From: Polynucleobacter sp. AP-Reno-20A-A9
Lineage (GTDB): Bacteria; Pseudomonadota; Gammaproteobacteria; Burkholderiales; Burkholderiaceae
DNA: 64,000 nucleotides
Direction of reading: 5' to 3'
NCBI RefSeq assembly: GCF_018882085.1
Contig: NZ_JACVPB010000002.1
Coordinates: forward strand, 124,425-188,424
Shown piece by piece: positions 27,001 to 36,234 of the stretch; position 1 is the stretch's first letter, and every line of letters begins with the position of its first letter. The translations under genes were made by a program, and so were the position numbers. The notes under the pieces were generated by a model. The model saw nothing but the letters and a program-made list of their open reading frames with translations, ran no database searches and was not told the DNA's origin.

Positions 27001-28827
27001 CTAATCAACCGTGGCACGCTCTTGCATCTGCCACATCTCCGCATACCTTCCTTGGGCTGCAAGTAACTCTTCGTGAGTTCCTCGCTCCACGATCTGCCCA
27101 CGGTCCATGACTAAAATTTGATCGGCATGAATAATCGTTGATAGTCGATGCGCAATGATGAGTGTCGTGCGGTTCTTGGCCAAACTAAGCAGCTCCTCCT
27201 GAAAAGCACGCTCTGTTTTGGAATCTAGAGCTGAAGTGGCTTCATCAAAAATCAACATAGCTGGTTTCTTGAGGAGCGTTCTCGCAATCGCCACACGTTG
27301 TTTCTCGCCCCCAGAAAGCTTTAAACCCCTCTCGCCCACTTGAGTGTCATAGCCGTCTGGCAAGCGCTTAATAAAGCCATCGATTTGAGCTGCTCTAGCC
27401 GCCTCCTGTACCTCTTCAATTGTTGCGGAAGGATCGCCATAGGCAATGTTGTAACCAATCGTGTCATTGAATAAAACGGTGTCTTGCGGAACGATGCCGA
27501 TTGCTTTGCGTAAGCTAGCCTGCGTCACATCTTGAATATTCTGCCCAGCGATCAGTATCTCACCAGACTGCACATCATAAAAACGGAATAGCAATCTTGC
27601 GAGAGTGCTTTTACCAGCGCCACTTTGGCCCACTACCGCAGTAATAGTTCCAGCAGGGATGGTGAAACTAACATCACGCAGAATTTCACGCTTCGCGTCA
27701 TAGTGAAACGATACATGTTCAAACTTTACGTCCGGACCATGTCCCTGGTCATGAACTTGCAGCGGCCTTGCATCTGGAGAATCAGCAATCTCTTTATCGG
27801 TATTCAGCAGAGAAAACATCCGATCCATATCGGTTAATGACTGCTTAATTTCACGATATATCACCCCCAAGAAATTAAGCGGAATATAGAGCTGAATCAT
27901 TAAAGTATTTACCAGCACCAGGTCGCCTAAAGTCATCGTGCCATTAACAACACCTACGGTAGCGCGCCACAGAATCAACATTAAGCCAGTGGCAATAATG
28001 ATCTGCTGGCCAAGATTTAATACGGCTAAGGTCTTTTGTGACTTTACTGCCGCGGATTGATAGCGCAGTAAGTTTTCATCGTAACGATTAGCCTCAAAAG
28101 CTTCATTACCAAAATACTTCACTGTTTCAAAGTTCAATAAAGAATCAATAGCCTTTTGATTGGCTTTTGAATCCATATCATTCATAGTGCGGCGGTAATG
28201 GGTGCGCCACTCAGTAACTACAACCGTAAAGACAATATAGAGGACTAAGGCTATGAATGTAATTGCGGCAAACCAAATATCGTATGAATAGGCAAGGTAG
28301 CCCAGTACCAAACAAAACTCAATTACTGTTGGCAGGATGCTATAGAGCGAGTACGAGATGAGAGACTGAATACCACGGGTGCCACGCTCGATATCTCGAC
28401 TGACGCCACCAGTCTGACGGGCCAGATGAAAGCTCAGCGCGAGTGAATGTAAATGCTCAAATACCTGAAGCGCAACTTTGCGCACTGCATTCTGGGTGAC
28501 CTTGGCAAATAAGGCTTCCCGCAATTCCGTAAACAAGGATGCTGAAATTCTTAATAAGCCGTAGGCCAGAATAATTCCCAATGGAACAACTAAAAGGGCT
28601 TGATCAGAACTTGCTTTGATATCCAAAGAGTCTATTAACTCTTTCATCACAATCGGAATACCGAGATTAACCACCTTAGCGGCAATCAAACAACTCAGGG
28701 CAATAATTACCCGAAAGCGATACTCCAGGAGATAAGGTAGGAGATCGCGAATAACGCGCCAGTCACCCCTTTGAGATGTTTTTGAATCTGCGCTACCGTG
28801 ATGATGTCCTGATGAATGTCTCATCAC
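27001..28827 (-). CDS. Atm1/ABCB7-type ABC exporter (fused permease-ATPase)
   Basis: A half-transporter of the heavy-metal / glutathione-conjugate exporter group related to mitochondrial Atm1. A His-rich N-terminus (MRHSSGHHHGS) precedes about six membrane helices (residues about 35-320). The ATPase domain has Walker A GQSGAGKSTLARLL, the signature LSGGEKQRVAIARTLL, Walker B AMLIFDEATSALD and the switch histidine in LIIAHRLSTI. Length 608 is typical. The substrate is likely a glutathione-linked metal or sulfur compound, from family knowledge. It is followed by the glycerate kinase gene after 9 bp. Confidence 0.9.
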   Translation of the reverse strand: MMRHSSGHHHGSADSKTSQRGDWRVIRDLLPYLLEYRFRVIIALSCLIAAKVVNLGIPIVMKELIDSLDIKASSDQALLVVPLGIILAYGLLRISASLFTELREALFAKVTQNAVRKVALQVFEHLHSLALSFHLARQTGGVSRDIERGTRGIQSLISYSLYSILPTVIEFCLVLGYLAYSYDIWFAAITFIALVLYIVFTVVVTEWRTHYRRTMNDMDSKANQKAIDSLLNFETVKYFGNEAFEANRYDENLLRYQSAAVKSQKTLAVLNLGQQIIIATGLMLILWRATVGVVNGTMTLGDLVLVNTLMIQLYIPLNFLGVIYREIKQSLTDMDRMFSLLNTDKEIADSPDARPLQVHDQGHGPDVKFEHVSFHYDAKREILRDVSFTIPAGTITAVVGQSGAGKSTLARLLFRFYDVQSGEILIAGQNIQDVTQASLRKAIGIVPQDTVLFNDTIGYNIAYGDPSATIEEVQEAARAAQIDGFIKRLPDGYDTQVGERGLKLSGGEKQRVAIARTLLKKPAMLIFDEATSALDSKTERAFQEELLSLAKNRTTLIIAHRLSTIIHADQILVMDRGQIVERGTHEELLAAQGRYAEMWQMQERATVD

Positions 28828-28861
28828 TCTATCTTATTCCTAAATGACTATTTGGCTTGAC

Positions 28862-29314
28862 TTAGTTCGGTGAAAATAATTTCAGAATAGCCTCACCATT
28901 GCTGGGAGAAAAACATTTTTTAGCAGCATCTTCATATGGCAGCCACTCGTAAGCTACATGCTCTCTTGGGGATAGCGTAACTTGAGTGTTATTAGCAACC
29001 TGTAATGCAAACCAATGCTCAATATTCCGTGTGACACCCGGGGCATAACGAAAGCGCCACTCGGGATAGATTTCATAGTCAATTTGATGATGCATGTTTT
29101 GCATTGCATCCTTTGGCAATTGATCTACCGCAATACCTGTTTCTTCTAAAACCTCACGGGCAGCTGCAAAAGCCAGATCTTCATCCAGAGCATCGAGACT
29201 ACCAGTCACCGACTGCCAAAAGCCAGAGCGATCAGCGCGCTCTATCAATAAAACATCCCTATTCGATTTGTAGATAACTACTAAAACCGAAATAGGGATT
29301 TTCAAGGTAGGCAC
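28862..29314 (-). CDS. nudB: dihydroneopterin triphosphate diphosphatase (Nudix)
   Basis: NudB removes pyrophosphate from dihydroneopterin triphosphate, an early step in folate synthesis. The Nudix box is present at about residues 38-61: GSLDALDEDLAFAA followed by REVLEETGI. The Gly-to-Glu spacing is six residues instead of five, a one-residue insertion; the REVLEETG helix is intact. Length 150 matches NudB, and its place next to aspS is the common proteobacterial arrangement. Confidence 0.9.
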   Translation of the reverse strand: MPTLKIPISVLVVIYKSNRDVLLIERADRSGFWQSVTGSLDALDEDLAFAAAREVLEETGIAVDQLPKDAMQNMHHQIDYEIYPEWRFRYAPGVTRNIEHWFALQVANNTQVTLSPREHVAYEWLPYEDAAKKCFSPSNGEAILKLFSPN

Positions 29315-29327
29315 TACTTAAATTAAT

Positions 29328-31127
29328 TTAAGCAGCAGGAGTGGCTTGACGCAAACGGATATGTAACTCACGTAACTGACGCTCGTCCACTGGGCTTGGC
29401 GCTTGAGTTAACAAACATTGTGCGCGTTGTGTTTTAGGGAAAGCAATCACATCACGAATCGACTCTGCACCAGTCATCATTGTCACGATGCGATCCAAAC
29501 CAAAGGCAATACCGCCGTGAGGAGGCGCGCCATACTGAAGTGCATCCAATAAGAAACCAAACTTAGCCTGCGCTTCTTCCGCATTAATCTTTAATGCGCG
29601 GAATACCTGGCTTTGAACCGCTTCTTGGTGGATGCGGACTGAGCCCCCACCAATCTCACTACCGTTCAACACCATGTCATACGCTTTAGCTAAACACTTG
29701 CCAGGATCGGACTCCAGATACTTCATGTGCTCGTCTTTAGGGCTTGTAAACGGATGATGGCAAGCCACCCAACGTGCTTCGCCTTCATCGTAGTCAAACA
29801 TTGGGAAATCCACCACCCACAATGGCTTCCAACCCTCAGTAAAGAGACCATGTTCTTTACCCCAAGCGGATTGACCAATACGTAAACGTAAATTACCAAT
29901 CGCATCGTTTACTACTTTTTCTTTATCAGCGCCGAAGAAAATAATGTCGCCATCTTTAGCACCTGTGCGCTTCAAGATGCCTTCGATCGCTGCATCATGT
30001 AAATTCTTCACGATTGGTGACTGCAAACCATTGCGGCCTTCAGCAACAGAATTCACCTTAATCCAGGCCAAGCCTTTAGCACCGTAGATGCTGACGAACT
30101 GGGTGTAGTCATCGATTTCGCTACGGCTAATTTCGGCGCCGCCAGGCACGCACAAGCCCACGACACGGCCACCCACTTGGTTAGCAGCACCGGAGAACAC
30201 CTTGAAATCAACGTCTTTCATCAAATCCGTTAATTCCGTGAATTCAAAGTTCACACGTAAATCTGGCTTATCAGAGCCAAAACGCGCCATTCCCTCTGAA
30301 TAAGGCATGGTCGGGAATGGGTTAGGAAGCTCAACATTCATCGTCTTCTTGAAAATATGACGAATCATGTTTTCAAACAAATCACGAATTTCTAACTCGC
30401 TTAAGAAAGCAGTTTCACAGTCGATCTGAGTAAATTCAGGTTGACGATCTGCGCGTAAATCTTCGTCGCGGAAACACTTAGTAATTTGGTAGTAACGATC
30501 AAAGCCGGCAACCATCAATAATTGCTTAAACAATTGCGGTGATTGCGGTAATGCAAAGAACTGACCGTCATGCACACGGGATGGCACTAAATAATCACGC
30601 GCGCCTTCTGGGGTGCTTTTTGTCAACATTGGCGTTTCGATATCGATAAAGCCAGCGTCATCTAAATAGCGACGGCACTCCATCGCTACGTTGTAACGCA
30701 AACGCAAATTCTTTTGCATTTGTGGACGACGCAAATCTAATACACGATGAGTTAATCGCGTAGTCTCCGACAGATTCTCATCATCAATTTGGAACGGCGG
30801 GGTTACAGAAGCATTCAGAATCACCAAGCTATGACAGAGGATCTCTACTTTTCCACTGACCAAATCAGTGTTCTCAGTACCAGCAGGACGCGCACGTACA
30901 AGACCTTTAATCTGAATGCAGAACTCGCTACGAACTTGCTCAGCAAGAGCAAACATCTCTGGGCGATCAGGATCACAAACAACCTGCACAAAACCTTCGC
31001 GGTCACGCAAGTCAATAAAGATCACGCCTCCGTGGTCACGGCGGCGGTTAACCCAGCCTGATAGTGTGACTTCTTGACCAATCAGTGAATCGTTTACCTG
31101 GCCGCAGGTATGGCTTCGCATTGACAT
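29328..31127 (-). CDS. aspS: aspartyl-tRNA synthetase
   Basis: Class IIb synthetase with an N-terminal OB-fold anticodon domain ([20 protein letters not shown]). Motif 2 reads [18 protein letters not shown] (about residues 217-234). An insertion GAD domain follows, and motif 3 is [13 protein letters not shown] (about 535-547). Length 599 is typical of bacterial AspRS. Whether it is strict for Asp or also charges tRNA-Asn cannot be decided here. It is followed by nudB after 13 bp. Confidence 0.98.
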   Translation of the reverse strand: MSMRSHTCGQVNDSLIGQEVTLSGWVNRRRDHGGVIFIDLRDREGFVQVVCDPDRPEMFALAEQVRSEFCIQIKGLVRARPAGTENTDLVSGKVEILCHSLVILNASVTPPFQIDDENLSETTRLTHRVLDLRRPQMQKNLRLRYNVAMECRRYLDDAGFIDIETPMLTKSTPEGARDYLVPSRVHDGQFFALPQSPQLFKQLLMVAGFDRYYQITKCFRDEDLRADRQPEFTQIDCETAFLSELEIRDLFENMIRHIFKKTMNVELPNPFPTMPYSEGMARFGSDKPDLRVNFEFTELTDLMKDVDFKVFSGAANQVGGRVVGLCVPGGAEISRSEIDDYTQFVSIYGAKGLAWIKVNSVAEGRNGLQSPIVKNLHDAAIEGILKRTGAKDGDIIFFGADKEKVVNDAIGNLRLRIGQSAWGKEHGLFTEGWKPLWVVDFPMFDYDEGEARWVACHHPFTSPKDEHMKYLESDPGKCLAKAYDMVLNGSEIGGGSVRIHQEAVQSQVFRALKINAEEAQAKFGFLLDALQYGAPPHGGIAFGLDRIVTMMTGAESIRDVIAFPKTQRAQCLLTQAPSPVDERQLRELHIRLRQATPAA

Positions 31128-31143
31128 AACAATTTCCTATAAA

Positions 31144-31797
31144 TCAAAAATGGTGTGGCAACTGGGATGCAGTTAAACCACTAGAACTATTGGGAGGAAC
31201 AGAGCCCATTGAAACAATGTGTTTCAGAGCCTCTTCCACACTCATCTCTAATTCAATCGTTTGTGCACGTGGCACGATCATGAAAAAACCAGAGGTTGGG
31301 TTTGGGGTTGTCGGGAGAAATACATTAACGTAATCTTCACCTAATTTGGCAGTCACTTCTCTTGCAGGGATGCCAGTTTGAAAAGCGATTACCCAAGAAT
31401 CAGCATGGGGATAGCGAATCAACAAGGCTTTGCTAAAAGCCTGTCCACTCCCAGAAAATAAAGTGGATGAGACTTGCTGAACGCTGGAATAAATTGAGCG
31501 AACAATTGGTATGCGATTAACAAATTTATCCCAGACCTTTAACCACCACTGTCCTGCAAAATTAATAGCAGTCAATCCAGTGAGCAGGATGACCACAATC
31601 ACAATCAATACTCCTACGCCTGGGAGGTCGCGAAAATGCTGTAAATCTCTGGCAGCGTCTTCTGGGAGAACCACAATAATGGCGTGCATGACAGAGCCAA
31701 AAACACCGTCGAGCAAACCCAAACCCCAAGCAATCACCCATATGGTGATCGACAATGGTGCCCAAACGAGGATGCCAGCGATAAAGTATTTTTTCAT
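31144..31797 (-). CDS. DUF502 family membrane protein
   Basis: A 217-residue inner-membrane protein of the DUF502 family, function unknown. Two hydrophobic segments are visible at about residues 5-30 (FIAGILVWAPLSITIWVIAW) and 58-80 (GVGVLIVIVVILLTGLTAI). VNRIPIVRSIYSSVQQVS is the family's hallmark, followed by a soluble domain with VFLPTTPNPTSGF. In betaproteobacteria it commonly lies upstream of aspS, as here (16-bp gap). A hairpin precedes its start codon. Confidence 0.88.
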   Translation of the reverse strand: MKKYFIAGILVWAPLSITIWVIAWGLGLLDGVFGSVMHAIIVVLPEDAARDLQHFRDLPGVGVLIVIVVILLTGLTAINFAGQWWLKVWDKFVNRIPIVRSIYSSVQQVSSTLFSGSGQAFSKALLIRYPHADSWVIAFQTGIPAREVTAKLGEDYVNVFLPTTPNPTSGFFMIVPRAQTIELEMSVEEALKHIVSMGSVPPNSSSGLTASQLPHHF

Positions 31798-31807
31798 GTG
31801 TTCTGCC

Positions 31808-31830
31808 TAACCCGCTATTTTAGCGGGTTA
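31808..31830. repeat. perfect hairpin between ubiB and the DUF502 gene
   Basis: TAACCCGCTA and TAGCGGGTTA form a 10-bp perfect inverted repeat with a three-base loop, ending 10 bp before the DUF502 ATG. No T-run follows on either strand, so it is not a standard terminator. It may stabilise or separate the ubiB mRNA end, or affect initiation of the DUF502 gene. Confidence 0.5.
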
Positions 31831-31849
31831 GCAGCCAATCAGCGAGATA

Positions 31850-33436
31850 CTAATAAATGCCTAGGCCGGTGATCAAAATTCCGGCCAAAAACCCGCCAGC
31901 AAAGAGTAAAGCGCCCGCCAAAAGACGATGAGTACGTCTTTCTTGCAACAAAAGGGCCTTTAAGACCTCTAATTCACCATTTTGGTCTTTTATAGGGGAG
32001 CGGGCCTGCGCTAAGCTATCAGCAATCAAACGTGGCAATGTTGGCAGAATTTTGGCCCAAGTAGGCGCCTCTTCCTTGATGCCATCAATGAGGCCACGCC
32101 ATCCCAACTGCTTGCTTACCCATTTTTCCAGAATCGGCTTAGCCGTTTTCCAAAGATCCAGATCGGGATCGAGCTGACGGGCCAGGCCCTCGACATTCAA
32201 GAGGGTTTTTTGTAGCAAGGTGAGTTGCGGCTGAATTTCCACCTTAAAGCGACGTGAGGTTTGGAACAAACGCATCAGCACGATACCTAAAGAAATTTCT
32301 TTCAGAGGGCGATCGAAATACGGTTCGCAAACAGAACGTACAGCACCTTCCAATTCTTCAACGCGGGTATTCGCCGGAACCCAACCTGATTCGATGTGTA
32401 ACTCAGCAACGCGACGGTAATCGCGATTAAAAAATGCCAAGAAGTTCAAGGCTAAATAATTTTTATCGGATTCGCTTAATGCGCCAACGATTCCAAAATC
32501 TAGAGATATGAAACGGCCAAATGTTTCTGGTTCTAGGCTAATCATGATATTGCCAGGATGCATATCTGCGTGGAAGAAACCATACTCAAACACTTGGGTA
32601 AAAAATATTTCTACGCCATCAGAAGCCAGCTTCTTAAAGTCAACACCCGCTTCTCTGAGTGCTGCAGTTTTACCAATGGAGATGCCATACATTCTCTCCA
32701 TGACAATCACATTGGTGTGACATAAATCCCAATACATCTCAGGAATCATTAATTTATTCGAATCCGCAAATTGCCTACGTAGCTGACTCGCATTAGCAGC
32801 TTCGCGCATGAGATCTAGCTCATCATGAAGATAGGTATCAAACTCTGAGACGTTTTCACGCGGCTTTAAACGACGGCCATCTTCGGAACTTTTTTCAATT
32901 ACCTTAGCTAAGTCGTACATCAAGGCCAGGTCACCATCAATCACCGGCAGAATGCCAGGGCGTAAGACCTTGATGGCTACCGAACGACCCTCCCACTCAG
33001 GGTGCTTATCTGTGCCACGCAAAACGCCGAAGTGCACCTGTGCAACTGAAGCGCTAGCAACCGGCGTTGCATCAAAGCTAACAAATATTTCCTCAATTGG
33101 CTGACCCAGATCCACTTCAATCAAGCGACGAGATTCTTCATTTGAGAATGGCGGTACCTGATCTTGTAATTTAGCCAACTCATTGGCAATATCTTCTGGC
33201 AATAAATCACGACGAGTAGAAAGCACTTGACCAAACTTCACAAAAATAGGGCCTAGTGCCTCTAGCGTCAATCGAATACGCTCACCTCTAGGTAAATGAC
33301 TGCCTGGAGACATCCAACAAAGCACGGATAAGCAACCGCGACGAATGCCTGGCTTTAGAAGATCGCGTAGCAGTGGCAACAAACCATAACGCCATGCAGT
33401 AAAGAAGATGAAAAAGAGGCGGGTAATTCGACGCAC
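31850..33436 (-). CDS. ubiB: ubiquinone biosynthesis ABC1/ADCK atypical kinase UbiB
   Basis: UbiB is a membrane-attached ATPase of the protein-kinase-like UbiB family needed for ubiquinone synthesis. The KxGQ motif is present ([15 protein letters not shown], about residues 71-85). [10 protein letters not shown] carries the nucleotide-binding lysine, and [11 protein letters not shown] plus LDFGIVGAL are the catalytic and metal-binding loops. Two hydrophobic helices at the C-terminus ([20 protein letters not shown]) anchor it. Length 528 is normal. It follows ubiJ after 3 bp. Confidence 0.97.
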   Translation of the reverse strand: MRRITRLFFIFFTAWRYGLLPLLRDLLKPGIRRGCLSVLCWMSPGSHLPRGERIRLTLEALGPIFVKFGQVLSTRRDLLPEDIANELAKLQDQVPPFSNEESRRLIEVDLGQPIEEIFVSFDATPVASASVAQVHFGVLRGTDKHPEWEGRSVAIKVLRPGILPVIDGDLALMYDLAKVIEKSSEDGRRLKPRENVSEFDTYLHDELDLMREAANASQLRRQFADSNKLMIPEMYWDLCHTNVIVMERMYGISIGKTAALREAGVDFKKLASDGVEIFFTQVFEYGFFHADMHPGNIMISLEPETFGRFISLDFGIVGALSESDKNYLALNFLAFFNRDYRRVAELHIESGWVPANTRVEELEGAVRSVCEPYFDRPLKEISLGIVLMRLFQTSRRFKVEIQPQLTLLQKTLLNVEGLARQLDPDLDLWKTAKPILEKWVSKQLGWRGLIDGIKEEAPTWAKILPTLPRLIADSLAQARSPIKDQNGELEVLKALLLQERRTHRLLAGALLFAGGFLAGILITGLGIY

Positions 33437-33439
33437 GAT

Positions 33440-34060
33440 TTATTTAGCCTTTTGCTCTAGAAGTTGAATACGTTTTTCCATACGATCTACAGATTCACGT
33501 AATTCACTTAATTCGGTTTTACGGACCATAAAGTCTCGTTTATTTAAAAGTATTTTCTTTTCTTCACTGACATATTCCACTACATTGTCCAGCAAATCGG
33601 TTGCAGCAGAGCGCGTGGCAGACGCAAACTTTTTACCCTGCCGCACAGCAAAGTTTGCGGGCGCATCACCCACTAGGCGAGCTAAATCTTCCTCGTACTC
33701 CCAGCGCAACTGCCCTGCGAGACGGCCCAATAATTGGGCCAAGTCTGCATCACCAGTGATCTTGACCGCCTTAAAAGCCTGCTCTCGCAAAGAGCCAGTG
33801 CTGCCAGCTAAGTCGCTCAAAGCCTTGGCAGAAACCTCTAAGGTTAGTGAAGGTGCCTCAATCTCTTTCAGGCTAGCCAATAAACCATCTGACTTGATCT
33901 CAAAACACAGGTTACCCAGGGGTAGTTGCAACAAAATTGTTTTGCTGGCATGACGAGCCAACTCAGTCGATGCCCATGGCTCACTGCTCAAAACGTGATT
34001 AATCCCCCGGCAAGCTGCGCCAGAAGCAATCGTATGGGTAGTCGAAAAATGTCTGTTCAT
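33440..34060 (-). CDS. ubiJ: ubiquinone biosynthesis accessory factor UbiJ (SCP2 domain)
   Basis: UbiJ binds lipid intermediates through an SCP2-like domain (about residues 35-130, KITGDADLAQLLGRLAGQLR) and helps organise the Ubi enzyme complex. The C-terminal half ends in a coiled coil (ELSELRESVDRMEKRIQLLEQ). Length 206 is typical. The gene order ubiE, ubiJ, ubiB is standard, but here a Tim44-like gene lies between ubiE and ubiJ. The ATG has no recognisable Shine-Dalgarno and is only 6 bp after a terminator. Confidence 0.9.
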   Translation of the reverse strand: MNRHFSTTHTIASGAACRGINHVLSSEPWASTELARHASKTILLQLPLGNLCFEIKSDGLLASLKEIEAPSLTLEVSAKALSDLAGSTGSLREQAFKAVKITGDADLAQLLGRLAGQLRWEYEEDLARLVGDAPANFAVRQGKKFASATRSAATDLLDNVVEYVSEEKKILLNKRDFMVRKTELSELRESVDRMEKRIQLLEQKAK

Positions 34061-34066
34061 GAGTGT

Positions 34067-34092
34067 AAAAAACCCGCACTAGTGCGGGTTTT
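34067..34092 (-). terminator. intrinsic terminator after the Tim44-like gene
   Basis: A perfect 24-bp palindrome (34069-34092; arms AAAACCCGCACT and AGTGCGGGTTTT) continues into six Ts on the minus strand. It ends 6 bp before the ubiJ start codon, so any ubiJ-ubiB promoter must overlap it or the pair must depend on read-through. Confidence 0.75.
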
Positions 34093-34113
34093 CCGACGGA
34101 AAGTACCTAAAGC

Positions 34114-35022
34114 TTAAACCAACTGGGAGATACCCGCCAGTACCCAGCCGCCAGGACCTTCCACAGGCTTACTTAAATTCCAGATTTCGGAGAAGTCGCT
34201 AGCTGGAGCACCCTGTTGCTCACGAATCATGCCGGTGAACTGAACACTACAGAAATAGTGAGCATCTGCTGTCTCAACCCCCAAAAGCTGAGCATTGATG
34301 GTCACAACGTCGGTTTGATTGCTACCATCAGTTCTACCAGCTAAATCTTGTTGAATCGTGGCAAACATGTCGGGAGTTGTAAATTCACGTAAGGACGCGA
34401 GATCACCTTGATCCCAAGCTTTTTGCAAAGTCACAAAATATTGTTTTGCATTTTCCAAGAAGGTTTGTTGATCAAAACCAGGAGGCAAGGTTGACTGAAA
34501 TACTTCAGGCTCTGCACTCACCCCACCGAATGCATTTGCAGCAGGAGTAAATGCAGGCTCCTGTCTTGGAGACTCAACATTATTGCGCTGCATACCTTGT
34601 GATGGAACATTTGAGTTTTGACCTGCACCAGACATTGCCGGCAATAATCTACGGATCACAAACATGATGACAAAGCCTGCCAACATTGCGATCAGTAAAC
34701 CAGTAATCAATGAAGAAGCTGCTTCACCCAAACCAAAATGGGATAAGAGGTAGCCGATTCCCAAACCAGCTGCTAAGCCGCCTAAAATTCCGCCCATGCC
34801 GCCAAAACGACTAGGTGCAGGTGCCTGAGGAGCTGGGGCTGGAGCAGTCGGCTGCGCTTGCTGAACCGGCTTTTGAACAGGTGCAGCCTGACGTTGCATT
34901 GGTGCACTTGGCGCTCGGCCAAGACTTCTACCGCCACCTAAGCGAGCAGCATCAACTTGGCCAACCATTGCAATGATCAAAGTAAAACTCAAGAGCACTG
35001 CTTTAAAAAAATGTTTATTCAT
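34114..35022 (-). CDS. Tim44-like domain protein, exported or membrane-bound
   Basis: A 302-residue protein with a signal peptide (MNKHFFKAVLLSFTLIIAMVGQVDA). A Pro/Gln/Ala-rich linker follows (about residues 40-75), then a glycine-rich hydrophobic stretch and a membrane helix (LITGLLIAMLAGFVIMFVI, about 109-127). The C-terminal Tim44-like domain spans about 170-300. Function in bacteria is unknown. The start at 35022 has a GGGGTGG 6-12 bp upstream; an in-frame GTG at 35034 is less likely. Followed by a strong terminator. Confidence 0.82.
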   Translation of the reverse strand: MNKHFFKAVLLSFTLIIAMVGQVDAARLGGGRSLGRAPSAPMQRQAAPVQKPVQQAQPTAPAPAPQAPAPSRFGGMGGILGGLAAGLGIGYLLSHFGLGEAASSLITGLLIAMLAGFVIMFVIRRLLPAMSGAGQNSNVPSQGMQRNNVESPRQEPAFTPAANAFGGVSAEPEVFQSTLPPGFDQQTFLENAKQYFVTLQKAWDQGDLASLREFTTPDMFATIQQDLAGRTDGSNQTDVVTINAQLLGVETADAHYFCSVQFTGMIREQQGAPASDFSEIWNLSKPVEGPGGWVLAGISQLV

Positions 35023-35092
35023 TTTTATATCCACCCCTTTTGATAACTACTCAACTTCTTTAGTTTTTAAGACTTTAAAAACTATACGACTA

Positions 35093-35836
35093 TTAGTATT
35101 TAATACCAATATGTAAGGCAACAATACCCCCAGTCATCCTGTGGGTTTCTACTTCATCAAAACCGACCCCCAGCATCATTTCTTTGAGAGCTTCCGCATC
35201 AGGATGCATACGAATAGATTCCGCTAGATAGCGATAGCTTTCTGAATCTTGCGCAATCTTCTCACCCAACCAAGGCAAAACCTTAAATGAATAAGTGTCA
35301 TATACGGGTTGCAAAAAGGCATCAGGCTTAGAGAACTCAAGCACCAGAACACGGCCGCCTGGTTTGATCACACGACACATTTCACCTAAAGCGATCTCTT
35401 TATGCGTCATATTACGCAAACCAAAAGCAACAGTCACCACGTCAAAATGACTATTCGGAAAAGGAATTTTTTCAGCATCAAACTGTACGCAAGGTAAAGC
35501 CATGCCGCGATCCAATAGACGGTCACGCCCAACGCCCAACATAGAAGCGTTAATATCACTTAACCAAACTTGAGCATCTGGGTTGCGCCCCCAATCAGCC
35601 GCTTTTGCAAAAGCCGCGGCTAAATCACCAGTGCCGCCGGCAATATCTAAGATCTTTTGGCCAGGACGAACATTTGCGCGAGCAATCGTCACTTTTTTCC
35701 AAATACGATGTAGTCCGAATGACATGAGGTCATTCATAACGTCGTACTTGCTAGCTACCGAATGAAATACTTCAGCAACCTTGCCGGCTTTTTCAGCTTC
35801 ATCAACACTTTGATACCCGAAGTGCGTTTTACTCAT
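35093..35836 (-). CDS. ubiE: ubiquinone/menaquinone C-methyltransferase UbiE
   Basis: UbiE methylates the quinone ring precursor with SAM. SAM motif I is [18 protein letters not shown] (about residues 64-81). The family signature [23 protein letters not shown] (split by about residue 35) and [17 protein letters not shown] are present. The start is the ATG at 35836 (MSKTHFGYQ), which shares a base with the DUF971 stop (TAATG). The resulting length of 247 is normal. Confidence 0.96.
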   Translation of the reverse strand: MSKTHFGYQSVDEAEKAGKVAEVFHSVASKYDVMNDLMSFGLHRIWKKVTIARANVRPGQKILDIAGGTGDLAAAFAKAADWGRNPDAQVWLSDINASMLGVGRDRLLDRGMALPCVQFDAEKIPFPNSHFDVVTVAFGLRNMTHKEIALGEMCRVIKPGGRVLVLEFSKPDAFLQPVYDTYSFKVLPWLGEKIAQDSESYRYLAESIRMHPDAEALKEMMLGVGFDEVETHRMTGGIVALHIGIKY

Positions 35837-36234
35837 TAATGACTTCCACAAGAATGGCCTGATGCACCGCCTGGCTGATTCATCGGTGTATCGCGATCTA
35901 AACCGGCAGCAGCCAATTTATCCAAATGCTCTTTCCATAACTGCTCCTGGTTCTCACACAGAAACAATAGGTAGTCCCACGTAAACAGGCCCGAATCATG
36001 CCCATCAGAAAAGCTAGGCTTGAGTGCATAGTGCCCAACAGGTTCAATGTTGGCAATCAAAACATCGCGCTTACCAGTCTGCAATGTTTCCTGCCCTGGC
36101 CCATGGCCCTGAACTTCAGCAGAAGGAGATAAAACCCTTAACAACTCAAAAGGCAAACGATAGGTATTGTTATTCTCATACGAGAGCTCCAACACCTTGG
36201 ATTGCTGATGCACAACAATATTGCTTGGAATCAT
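35836..36234 (-). CDS. DUF971 domain protein
   Basis: A 132-residue protein of the DUF971 (GBBH-like N-terminal) family, with [20 protein letters not shown] at about residues 14-33 and [16 protein letters not shown] at about 78-93. Function unknown. The C-terminus ends GHSCGSH, a possible metal-binding tail. It overlaps the genes on both sides by one base (TAATG junctions with ubiE and with the large oxidoreductase), implying one coupled transcript. Confidence 0.85.
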   Translation of the reverse strand: MIPSNIVVHQQSKVLELSYENNNTYRLPFELLRVLSPSAEVQGHGPGQETLQTGKRDVLIANIEPVGHYALKPSFSDGHDSGLFTWDYLLFLCENQEQLWKEHLDKLAAAGLDRDTPMNQPGGASGHSCGSH

